DNA of 9,940 bases from contig WOZB01000181.1 of NCBI GenBank assembly GCA_011620445.1, forward strand, positions 1 through 9,940. Direction: 5' to 3'. The notes below the pieces were generated by a model, which saw nothing but the letters and a program-made list of their open reading frames with translations, made no database searches and was not told the origin of the DNA. Positions within the stretch are counted from its first letter, which is position 1, and each line of letters begins with the position of its first letter. This stretch comes from Anaerolineaceae bacterium. GTDB lineage: Bacteria; Chloroflexota; Anaerolineae; Anaerolineales; Anaerolineaceae. Positions 1 through 5,991 of the stretch are shown here, piece after piece. The position numbers and the translations under genes are program-made.

Positions 1-169
1 GTTCGCAGCGCCGCTGAAACAGGATGAGGATGAGTTTCTCTCGGTCTGCACCAAAAGCATCGATGAAACCTATGCCATGGTTTGGAATGGCCAGATCGAA
101 GATTCCAAAACATTGGCTGCCTTACTCTATGCTTATCCCCTTTTGAAAGAAAAACTAACAGCAGTTTGA
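1..169 (+). CDS. Nudix hydrolase, ADP-ribose pyrophosphatase-like (C-terminal fragment)
   Basis: Only the last 55 codons are present. The reading frame is open from base 2 and stops at TGA 167-169; the start lies outside the window. The fragment reads DEDEFLSVC, then a helix ending NGQIEDSKTLAALLYA. This matches the tail of ADP-ribose pyrophosphatases of the NudF type, where a DEDEF strand is followed by a G-(E/Q)-I-x-D-(A/S)-K-T-x-A-A-L-L helix. Enzymes of that family hydrolyse ADP-ribose to AMP and ribose 5-phosphate in the cytoplasm. The Nudix box itself is not visible, so the family rests on the C-terminal pattern alone. The gene is followed at once by a terminator that it shares with the convergent deoC. 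Ribose 5-phosphate release and deoxyribose 5-phosphate breakdown are related chemistries, but the genes are convergent and need not be co-regulated. Confidence 0.7.
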   Translation, partial: FAAPLKQDEDEFLSVCTKSIDETYAMVWNGQIEDSKTLAALLYAYPLLKEKLTAV

Positions 170-188
170 GAAAATATTGTGCTGAATC

Positions 189-216
189 AAAAATGAGAGG
201 TCGCCCTCTCATTTTT
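189..216. terminator. Bidirectional intrinsic terminator between Nudix gene and deoC
   Basis: A perfect 12 bp inverted repeat (AAAAATGAGAGG at 189-200, CCTCTCATTTTT at 205-216) closes on the four-base loop TCGC. The run of T continues to 218 on the plus strand. The A run that starts the stem gives an equivalent U tract on the minus strand. It sits 19 bp past the Nudix stop and 18 bp past the deoC stop, so it can end transcription from both sides. Confidence 0.9.
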
Positions 217-234
217 TTGTCTCCCAGGTCGAAA

Positions 235-933
235 TTATTCCGCGGCTTTGGCTTCTTTGAGAATTTGCACACCTGCACTGCAACCAATCCGGTTGGCTCC
301 AGCATTAATCATCTTGATGGCGTCTTCATAAGTCCGGATGCCGCCTGAAGCCTTTACACCGATCTTCGGTCCGACCGTCTCACGCATCAAAGCGACATCC
401 TCAACGGTCGCGCCGCCGGTGGAAAATCCAGTGGAGGTTTTCACGAAATCTACCCCAGCTTGTATCGCTAGTTTGCAGGCGATCACTTTTTCTTCGTCAC
501 TCAACAAGCAAGTCTCCAGAATTACCTTGAGCAGTGCATTGTTCTTGTGGGCCAGGCGGGCAAGACTTTGCATATCCTTCATGGCAGCATTCAACTGTCC
601 GGATTTTAATTGGCCGATATTAAGTACCATATCCAGCTCTTTAGCGCCTGATTTGAGTGCTTCGGCCGCCTCTGCACGTTTCGCCGATGTGGTTGTTGCC
701 CCCAGGGGAAAACCGATCACCGAAGCAATTTTTACATTGCTGCCTTCCAGGGCGCGAACGCAGGTTTTGACCCAGCATGGGTTTACGCATACCGCTCCAA
801 AGCCATTTTCAACGGCTTCGTTGCAAAGTTTATAAACCTGCTGCTCGGTAGCTTCCGGTTTTAGCAGGGTATGGTCGATCATTTTTGCCAGATCGGTGGC
901 GGAGATGGTTGGGATGCCAGGTTTTGTTTTCAT
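235..933 (-). CDS. deoC: Deoxyribose-phosphate aldolase
   Basis: This 232-residue cytoplasmic class I aldolase splits 2-deoxy-D-ribose 5-phosphate into glyceraldehyde 3-phosphate and acetaldehyde, the last step of deoxynucleoside catabolism. Visible family motifs are IDHTLLKP (19-26), ELDMVLNIG (99-107) with the catalytic Asp at 101, VKTSTGF (164-170) with the Schiff-base Lys at 165, and VKASGGIR (193-200) with the second active-site Lys at 194. All key residues are intact. The length is typical of the short DeoC group and shorter than the E. coli enzyme (about 259). The start is supported by an AGAGG Shine-Dalgarno (939-943) five bases before the ATG. The gene is transcribed alone, divergent from mvaD and convergent with the Nudix gene; no other deo genes are next to it. 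Confidence 0.96.
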   Translation of the reverse strand: MKTKPGIPTISATDLAKMIDHTLLKPEATEQQVYKLCNEAVENGFGAVCVNPCWVKTCVRALEGSNVKIASVIGFPLGATTTSAKRAEAAEALKSGAKELDMVLNIGQLKSGQLNAAMKDMQSLARLAHKNNALLKVILETCLLSDEEKVIACKLAIQAGVDFVKTSTGFSTGGATVEDVALMRETVGPKIGVKASGGIRTYEDAIKMINAGANRIGCSAGVQILKEAKAAE

Positions 934-963
934 AATTTCCTCTGCAGTCTTATTAGTGCTTCC

Positions 964-969
964 ATTATA
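964..969 (-). promoter_or_regulatory. -10 element of the deoC promoter
   Basis: Read on the minus strand this is a consensus TATAAT, 30 bp before the deoC start codon, which gives a leader of roughly 24 nt that includes the Shine-Dalgarno. The matching -35 is poor (TTAAGG at 986-991, spacing 16). The element lies in the 94 bp region shared with the oppositely directed mvaD. Confidence 0.6.
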
Positions 970-994
970 CTGCCAGAGGTAAGCACCTTAAGCC

Positions 995-1021
995 TTGCTA
1001 TCGTTCTGATTCGGGTAAAAT
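995..1021 (+). promoter_or_regulatory. Putative mvaD promoter, leaderless type
   Basis: TAAAAT (1016-1021) ends six bases before the mvaD ATG, with a weak -35 TTGCTA (995-1000) at a short spacing of 15. A transcript starting about seven bases after this -10 would begin at or next to the ATG. No convincing Shine-Dalgarno precedes the start, which agrees with a leaderless mRNA. This is an inference from spacing; the same geometry recurs before the gene at 8027. Confidence 0.5.
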
Positions 1022-1027
1022 CAAACT

Positions 1028-1996
1028 ATGGAATCCAGAACCGCGGTTGCTCATCCGAATATTGCTTTCATCAAGTATTGGGGCAATCGCGATGCTGCCT
1101 TGCGCATCCCATTGAATGGCTCCATCTCCATGAATCTTGCGGGGCTTGAAACACGCACAAGCGTGCGCTTTGATGGGTCCCTTTCATCCGATCAATTTAT
1201 TCTTAACGATCAAAATCAAACTGGAAAACCCTTGCAGAGGGTATCAGCCTTTTTGAATGTGATTCGAAACCTGGCAAACCAGGCGCAATTTGCTCAGGTC
1301 GAAAGTAAGAACAATTTTCCACTCGGGGCAGGGATTGCTTCCAGCGCTTCCGCTTTTGCAGCACTGGCGCTGGCAGGCAGCCAGGCTGCCGGTCTAGCCT
1401 TGCCCGAGAAAGACCTCTCCCGCCTGGCTCGCTTGGGTTCAGGCTCTGCGGCTCGTTCGGTTCCAGGTGGTTATGTTGAGTGGCAAGCCGGGTACAGTGA
1501 TGCAGATAGCTTTGCCTGTTCAATCGCTGGCCCAGAGTATTGGAACCTAGTTGACCTGATCGCGATTGTGGACCCGCTTGAAAAGGTTACCGGCTCCAGC
1601 GAGGGGCACGACCTGGCGGCTACCTCGCCTCTCAATCCCTTGCGCCAGTCCGGCGTGAACGAGCGCCTGGCCATCTGCCGGGAAGCCATCCTAAAAAGGG
1701 ATTTTGCGGCCTTTGCGGAAGTTGTAGAAGCCGACTCGCACTGGATGCATGCGGTTATGCGCACCAGCAATCCACCGCTTTACTATTGGCGGCCTGAGAC
1801 AGAAGTTATTCTTTGGCAGGTTCTGGCCTGGCGCAAAGCCGGCCATGCGATCTGCGCAACGGTGGATGCAGGCCCAAATGTTCACATTATGGCCCTCGAA
1901 AATGAAATTGCATGGCTAAAAGCCGAACTTACCCAAATTCAAGGCATCAAGGATCTCATCCTGGCAAGACCGGGGCCTGGGGCCGTCCTGGTCTGA
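1028..1996 (+). CDS. mvaD: Diphosphomevalonate / phosphomevalonate decarboxylase (GHMP kinase superfamily)
   Basis: This 322-residue protein performs the ATP-dependent decarboxylation that makes isopentenyl diphosphate or isopentenyl phosphate in the mevalonate pathway. Motifs in order: AHPNIAFIKYWGNRD (8-22), the substrate loop LNGSISMNL (29-37), the phosphate-binding GAGIASSASAFAAL (100-113), ARLGSGSAARSVPGGYVEW (134-152), GSSEGHDLAATSP (189-201), and DAGPNVH (280-286) with the catalytic Asp at 280. The length suits the family. One deviation: the classical motif reads KYWGK, and here residue 20 is Asn. Together with the SSEGH sequence this leaves open that the substrate is mevalonate 5-phosphate, as shown for the Roseiflexus castenholzii enzyme, which works with isopentenyl phosphate kinase. 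No other mevalonate gene is in the window. The ATG at 1028 is the first in frame and fits the leaderless promoter just before it. Confidence 0.9.
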   Translation: MESRTAVAHPNIAFIKYWGNRDAALRIPLNGSISMNLAGLETRTSVRFDGSLSSDQFILNDQNQTGKPLQRVSAFLNVIRNLANQAQFAQVESKNNFPLGAGIASSASAFAALALAGSQAAGLALPEKDLSRLARLGSGSAARSVPGGYVEWQAGYSDADSFACSIAGPEYWNLVDLIAIVDPLEKVTGSSEGHDLAATSPLNPLRQSGVNERLAICREAILKRDFAAFAEVVEADSHWMHAVMRTSNPPLYYWRPETEVILWQVLAWRKAGHAICATVDAGPNVHIMALENEIAWLKAELTQIQGIKDLILARPGPGAVLV

Positions 1997-2037
1997 AATT
2001 TCCCAATTAATCACCCAAAGAATTGGAGGTCCTCGGA

Positions 2038-2065
2038 AAGAAAAAAATAGACCGGTTTCCCGGTC
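2038..2065 (-). terminator. Intrinsic terminator of the carbamoyltransferase gene
   Basis: The inverted repeat GACCGG (2050-2055) and CCGGTC (2060-2065) closes on a four-base loop. On the minus strand it is followed by TATTTTTTTC (complement of the A run ending at 2049), a good U tract. It lies 30 bp past the stop of the minus-strand gene. On the plus strand no T run follows, so it would be a poor terminator for mvaD. Confidence 0.85.
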
Positions 2066-2095
2066 CATTAATGTTGTCAGCAGGTTGTTGCGCTT

Positions 2096-3076
2096 TTATG
2101 ACATTGTGAGGGCCATAACGGCTTTTTGGGTGTGCAGGCGGTTTTCGGCTTCGTCATACACCACTGAATGTATACCGTCGATAACCTCGTCAGTTACTTC
2201 AATGTTGCGGTCGGCGGGCAGCGGGTGCATGTAGATGGCATCGCTCTTGGCAAGATTCATTCTGCGGCCATCCATAATCCAATCCTTGTGTGAATCCTGG
2301 AGCACTTTGCCTTCTTTGCCATCTGCGGTGGTGAGCAGAGGTCCCCAGCTCTTGGCGTAGACGATATCAGCATCTTTGATGCCTTCGTCCATATCATGGA
2401 CGATGTCGAAAGCAGTGCCCCAGCGTTTGGCTTCGTCTTTAGCCTGTTGCTCGATTTCGGGCATCAACTGGAATTCTTTGGGGTAAGAAAGAGTAACATC
2501 CATGCCAAAGCGCGGCATCTGCAGGATCAGGGATTGCGGTACTGAGATGGGCTTCAGGTATGATGCCGCGTAAGCCCAGGAAACCACGATTTTCTTCTTG
2601 CGCAGGTCACGGCCTTTTTTCTCCATGATGGTCATCAGGTCAGCCAGACACTGGAAGGGATGGTAGACGTCACATTGCATATTCAAAACCGGTACACGCG
2701 AATTTCTGGCCACTTCATTGATGTAGCCATTGCCAATTTGCCAATCGCAATGGCGGACCGCGATGCCGTCAAAGTAACGTCCATAGATTTCGCCGATTTC
2801 CTTGGCTGTGTCGCCGTGGGCAATCTGGGTGGTCGTTGATTCAATAAAAGCACCATGCCCGCCGAGCTGAGCCATGCCTGCTTCAAAAGAGCCGCGGGTG
2901 CGGGTGCTGCTGAAGAAAAAGAGCATTGCCAAAACTCTGTCGCGCAGGTAGGGGTGGGCCTCGTTAAGAGCCCGTTTGCGTTTAAGGTCCCAGGCTAACT
3001 CGAGAACGGTTTCAACTTCTTCCTTGCTGAAATCCAGATCTCCAATCAAATCACGGCCGTGCAGAAAAGATTGCAT
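2096..3076 (-). CDS. Aspartate/ornithine carbamoyltransferase superfamily protein, knotted YgeW/AOTC-like
   Basis: This 326-residue enzyme should transfer a carbamoyl group from carbamoyl phosphate to an amino group. The carbamoyl phosphate site is present: STRTR (57-61) and HPFQCLADL (139-147). The region TQIAHGDT (83-90), the WAYAASYLKPISVPQ stretch (167-181) and RFGMDVTLSYP (189-199) resemble E. coli YgeW, a knotted transcarbamylase linked to anaerobic purine breakdown. The C-terminal part HPLPADR (284-290) and DEAENRLHTQKA (308-319) is nearer ordinary OTC/ATC enzymes. The Cys of the OTC motif HCLP is Pro here, as in ATCases, so the acceptor substrate cannot be named. I place the start at 3076 because AGAGGAG (3083-3089) lies six bases before it; the longer frame to 3124 would overlap the -10 element. 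The gene stands alone, without arg or ygeX/ygeY neighbours. Confidence 0.85.
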   Translation of the reverse strand: MQSFLHGRDLIGDLDFSKEEVETVLELAWDLKRKRALNEAHPYLRDRVLAMLFFFSSTRTRGSFEAGMAQLGGHGAFIESTTTQIAHGDTAKEIGEIYGRYFDGIAVRHCDWQIGNGYINEVARNSRVPVLNMQCDVYHPFQCLADLMTIMEKKGRDLRKKKIVVSWAYAASYLKPISVPQSLILQMPRFGMDVTLSYPKEFQLMPEIEQQAKDEAKRWGTAFDIVHDMDEGIKDADIVYAKSWGPLLTTADGKEGKVLQDSHKDWIMDGRRMNLAKSDAIYMHPLPADRNIEVTDEVIDGIHSVVYDEAENRLHTQKAVMALTMS

Positions 3077-3112
3077 TATTTTCTCCTCTTGTCCATTTAA
3101 TAAGGTCGATAA

Positions 3113-3118
3113 ATTATA
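3113..3118 (-). promoter_or_regulatory. -10 element of the carbamoyltransferase promoter
   Basis: On the minus strand this reads TATAAT, 36 bp before the chosen start codon, giving a leader of about 30 nt with a strong Shine-Dalgarno. The -35 region is weak (TGTTTT at 3136-3141, spacing 17). The upstream in-frame ATG at 3124 lies at the edge of this element, which argues against its use. Confidence 0.6.
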
Positions 3119-3209
3119 TCTCATCCACTTCCCTCAAAACACAAGCTTCCAAATAAATGCCTCCAAATCTTACGGTTTGTTAGAGTTTTGTAAATCGTTT
3201 TCTTTCGGC

Positions 3210-3238
3210 TTGACATTCCAATTATGCCCGGGTATAGT
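3210..3238 (+). promoter_or_regulatory. Sigma-70 promoter of the marR-ABC exporter operon
   Basis: A perfect -35 TTGACA (3210-3215) and a -10 TATAGT (3233-3238, five of six) are separated by the ideal 17 bp. The predicted start of transcription is near 3245. It is the best promoter in the window. The -10 is overlapped by a palindrome that could bind the repressor. Confidence 0.9.
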
Positions 3239-3255
3239 AAAGCTTTCTTAACTAT
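3234..3255. promoter_or_regulatory. Imperfect palindrome, candidate MarR operator
   Basis: Half-sites ATAGTAAAG (3234-3242) and CTTAACTAT (3247-3255) match as inverted repeats at eight of nine positions around a four-base centre. The site covers the -10 element and the predicted start of transcription, where a bound repressor would block RNA polymerase. Size and symmetry suit a winged-helix dimer of the MarR family, encoded just downstream. Binding is inferred from position only. Confidence 0.6.
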
Positions 3256-3257
3256 CA

Positions 3258-3264
3258 AGAGAGG
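3258..3264 (+). promoter_or_regulatory. Ribosome binding site deciding the marR TTG start
   Basis: AGAGAGG lies seven bases before TTG 3272-3274, which is in frame with the MarR protein. The only in-frame ATG upstream (3224) sits inside the promoter spacer and cannot be on the mRNA made from that promoter, so this site decides the start. Confidence 0.8.
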
Positions 3265-3271
3265 TAATCTA

Positions 3272-3751
3272 TTGGAAAATATCAGTAATTTGCTGCATAC
3301 TTGGGCTGAAAATGCCATGAGGCGCACCATGTGGGCTTTTATCCGCTTCAACCAGGAGCGAAACCTATCTGCCACCCAGATTAATTCCCTGATCTTTATC
3401 TACAGGCATGGAAGTACATCAGTGAATAACCTGGCAAAACGCTGGGGAGTCACCAAAGCAGCGGCTTCGCAGATGGTGGATAAGATGGTCGACCAGGGCT
3501 GGATTGACCGCACAGAAAACCCGCTTGATCGACGCAGCAGGAATTTAACGATTACACCTACGGGACAAAAATTGACTGAAGAAGCCCAAGAATTCCGCCA
3601 TGGCTGGATCGATGAGTTTATCAAAGGCTTAAGCCCTGAAGACGTGAAGATAATCACGCCTGCCTTTGAAATATTGAACCAGAAAATGGTAACTTACAAT
3701 GACAATTTTGAAAAATCCTTAGCTGAGAGGCTGCATTTATGCTCCGATTAA
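3272..3751 (+). CDS. MarR-family transcriptional regulator
   Basis: This cytoplasmic protein of 159 residues has the usual MarR layout: an N-terminal dimerisation helix (about 5-30), a winged helix-turn-helix (about 33-95) and C-terminal dimerisation helices (about 100-150). The recognition helix lies near 61-75 (TKAAASQMVDKMVDQG) and the wing carries the family sequence DRRSR (86-90) followed by LTITPTG. I use the TTG start because of its Shine-Dalgarno and because the promoter covers the upstream ATG. The gene ends 13 nt inside the next one, whose Shine-Dalgarno GAGAGG (3725-3730) lies in the marR coding region. As the first gene of an exporter operon with a palindrome over its promoter, it is probably an autorepressor that lets go when it binds a compound handled by the exporter. 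The ligand is unknown. Confidence 0.93.
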   Translation: MENISNLLHTWAENAMRRTMWAFIRFNQERNLSATQINSLIFIYRHGSTSVNNLAKRWGVTKAAASQMVDKMVDQGWIDRTENPLDRRSRNLTITPTGQKLTEEAQEFRHGWIDEFIKGLSPEDVKIITPAFEILNQKMVTYNDNFEKSLAERLHLCSD

Positions 3752-5991
3752 TGCCTTATATTAAAAAATACTGGTACCTATTTATTCTGGCAATACTGCT
3801 TTTATTTGCCATGGCTAATGCTGACCTGGCGTTGCCGGACCAACTTTCGAAAATCGTCAATATCGGCATTCAACAGAATGGCATCGAACAACCAACGCCG
3901 ACTGTCCTGCGCCAGAAAACCATGGACGATCTCAGCCTCTTCATGTCGGAGAGCGATTTCCAGAAGGTATTGGCCACTTATCATTTGGTTGAAAGTAATT
4001 CCGCAGAGTACTCAGAATTAGTTAAACAATTTCCAAACGCCGCCTCTGAAGCCGTGTATGCCCGGAATGTGATTACCCCCGAAGAAGAAAAGGCTCTTGA
4101 AGCTTACATGGCCAAACCCCTGGTGATGACCATGGGTTTGCAGATGTTCCAAAGTAACCCTGAGATGCTAGCAAATATCTTTGGGGAAGAAACCCAAACG
4201 CTCCTTGGAAGCTTGCCGCAAGGCATCGACTTGTTTGACGCTTTTCGCACGCTTAGCAGTGAACAAAGGACCGTTTTCCTCCAGAGGGCCAACGCACAAC
4301 TAGACAAGCTCGAAGGCACGATGCAGCGCTCTTTGGCGGTGCGTGCCGTCAGTTCTGAATATACCGCATTAGGGCTTGATATGCTGAAATCCCAATCCTC
4401 TTACATTTGGGGTATTGGCAAGGGTATGATCTTGCTGGCGTTAGCCTCGGTGCTCTGTTCGATTGCAGTCGGCTTTATCGCGTCACGCACTTCAGCTTCC
4501 ATTGCCCGGGATTTACGCCATGCCATTTTCAGTAAGGTCCAGGGATTCTCAAGTGCTGAATATAACAATTTCTCCACCGCCTCCTTGATTACCCGCAGCA
4601 CCAACGATGTTACTCAAGTTCAAGGGCTGATGTTTATGATTGTGCGCATGGGTCTAATGGCGCCAATTACTGCCACACTTGGTGTGCTCCGCGTCCTGGG
4701 TAAAAGCCACAATATGTGGTGGCTGATTGCCCTGGCTGTCTTAGTTCTGATAATTGTGATTATCACCGCCTTTGCATTAGCCATGCCTAAGTTCAACCTA
4801 ATGCAAAAGTTGGTAGATCGCATAAACCTGGTCATAAGGGAAAACCTATCCGGTATGATGGTTGTGAGAGCTTTCAACAAGCAATCAACTGAAGAAAAGC
4901 GCTTTGACGCTGCCAACAAGGATTTGACGCAAACCAACCAATTCGTTGGGCATACCTTGGTCAGCATTTTCCCGCTTGCCAACCTCATTATGACTGGATT
5001 AAATGTCCTGATTATCTGGGTAGGAGCCCGGGAAGTAGCCAACTCAACCATGATGGTGGGAGACCTGATGGCCTTCCAGCAGTATTCTATGCAGATCATG
5101 TTTGCTTTCCTCAATCTATCCTTCCTGTCAATCATGATCCCACGCGCGGCTGTTTCTGGTAATCGCATCGCGGATGTCCTTGAAACAAAGGCGCTCATCA
5201 CGGATCCCGCCGAACCCAAACAGCTTCCACAGCCGGTAAAGGGTGTCATAGAATTCAGGAATGTAAGTTTCGCATATGAAGGGGCTGATGAATCAGCTAT
5301 CTGCAGTATCAATTTTACAGCGCAGCCCGGGCAGGTAACTTCCATTATTGGCTCTACCGGTTCTGGTAAGTCGACCTTGGTTAACCTCATTCCCCGTTTG
5401 TTCGATGTAACAGAGGGCAGCATCCTCTTCGATGGTATTGACATCCGAGAACTCTCCCAGCACGACCTCAGGCAGCAAATTGGCCTGGTACCCCAAAAAG
5501 CGGTGCTTTTTAGTGGGACCATTCGTTCAAACCTTGAAGTTGGCAAGCAAGATGCCAGTGAGGAGGAAATGATCGATGCCATTGTGGATTCTCAGGCTAA
5601 CGAGTTTGTCTTTGGTGAGGAAGCAGATCAGGGTTTAGACCGCGAAATCGCACAGGCTGGTGCAAATGTCTCCGGCGGACAAAAACAACGTCTTTCAATT
5701 GCCAGAGCACTTATCAAAGATGCTCCGGTATTGATATTTGACGATAGTTTCTCGTCCCTTGACTACAAGACCGATGCCAGTTTACGCCAAGCCTTACATT
5801 CAGATTACGCTCATGCCAACATGATCGTGGTCACCCAACGAGTGGCTACCGCCAGAGATTCAGATCAGATTCTTGTCTTGGATAATGGAGATCTGGTCGG
5901 TATCGGTAAACATAAGGACCTGATGGAAACCTGTCAGACCTATCGAGAGATTGCCTTATCGCAATTAAGCCCTGAGGAGTTGGCAGCATGA
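3739..5991 (+). CDS. ABC exporter half-transporter with extracytoplasmic insertion and degenerate ATP site
   Basis: This 750-residue membrane protein joins a six-helix exporter domain to an ATPase domain. TM1 is about 11-30 and TM2 about 225-248; between them lies a mostly hydrophilic stretch of about 190 residues, expected outside the membrane, that starts with SKIVNIGIQQNGIE (37-50). The remaining helices lie near 296-318, 326-350, 406-428 and 447-470. ATPase motifs: aromatic loop FAY (511-513), Walker A GSTGSGKST (538-546), Q-loop Gln 586, signature VSGGQ (644-648), Walker B VLIFDD (664-669), D-loop SSLD (672-675). Asp 669 replaces the catalytic Glu and Gln 700 replaces the switch His, as in the non-catalytic partner of heterodimeric exporters such as TM287/288. 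It needs the next gene product as partner. Likely cargo is drugs or lipophilic compounds, which the sequence cannot specify. Confidence 0.95.
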   Translation: MLRLMPYIKKYWYLFILAILLLFAMANADLALPDQLSKIVNIGIQQNGIEQPTPTVLRQKTMDDLSLFMSESDFQKVLATYHLVESNSAEYSELVKQFPNAASEAVYARNVITPEEEKALEAYMAKPLVMTMGLQMFQSNPEMLANIFGEETQTLLGSLPQGIDLFDAFRTLSSEQRTVFLQRANAQLDKLEGTMQRSLAVRAVSSEYTALGLDMLKSQSSYIWGIGKGMILLALASVLCSIAVGFIASRTSASIARDLRHAIFSKVQGFSSAEYNNFSTASLITRSTNDVTQVQGLMFMIVRMGLMAPITATLGVLRVLGKSHNMWWLIALAVLVLIIVIITAFALAMPKFNLMQKLVDRINLVIRENLSGMMVVRAFNKQSTEEKRFDAANKDLTQTNQFVGHTLVSIFPLANLIMTGLNVLIIWVGAREVANSTMMVGDLMAFQQYSMQIMFAFLNLSFLSIMIPRAAVSGNRIADVLETKALITDPAEPKQLPQPVKGVIEFRNVSFAYEGADESAICSINFTAQPGQVTSIIGSTGSGKSTLVNLIPRLFDVTEGSILFDGIDIRELSQHDLRQQIGLVPQKAVLFSGTIRSNLEVGKQDASEEEMIDAIVDSQANEFVFGEEADQGLDREIAQAGANVSGGQKQRLSIARALIKDAPVLIFDDSFSSLDYKTDASLRQALHSDYAHANMIVVTQRVATARDSDQILVLDNGDLVGIGKHKDLMETCQTYREIALSQLSPEELAA

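Noticed and set aside
82..348. Open frame of 88 codons on the plus strand
   Set aside because: It runs through the Nudix tail in another frame, across the terminator hairpin and into deoC, so it cannot be a real gene.
338..835. Open frame of 165 codons on the plus strand
   Set aside because: Antisense shadow of deoC with no recognisable motif.
1997..2049. Separate plus-strand terminator for mvaD
   Set aside because: Only a four-base-pair stem (GAGG/CCTC) is visible before the hairpin, and no T tract follows on the plus strand.
3077..3124. Longer start of the carbamoyltransferase at 3124
   Set aside because: The ATG sits beside the TATAAT element, and AGAGGAG points to the ATG at 3076.
3224..3271. 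ATG 3224 as marR start
   Set aside because: It lies between the -35 and -10 of the operon promoter and has no Shine-Dalgarno; TTG 3272 has a good one.
4620..5582. Long open frame of 320 codons on the minus strand
   Set aside because: It lies wholly antisense to the first ABC gene, whose membrane helices and ATPase motifs are unmistakable. The translation shows no family motif and there is no Shine-Dalgarno.
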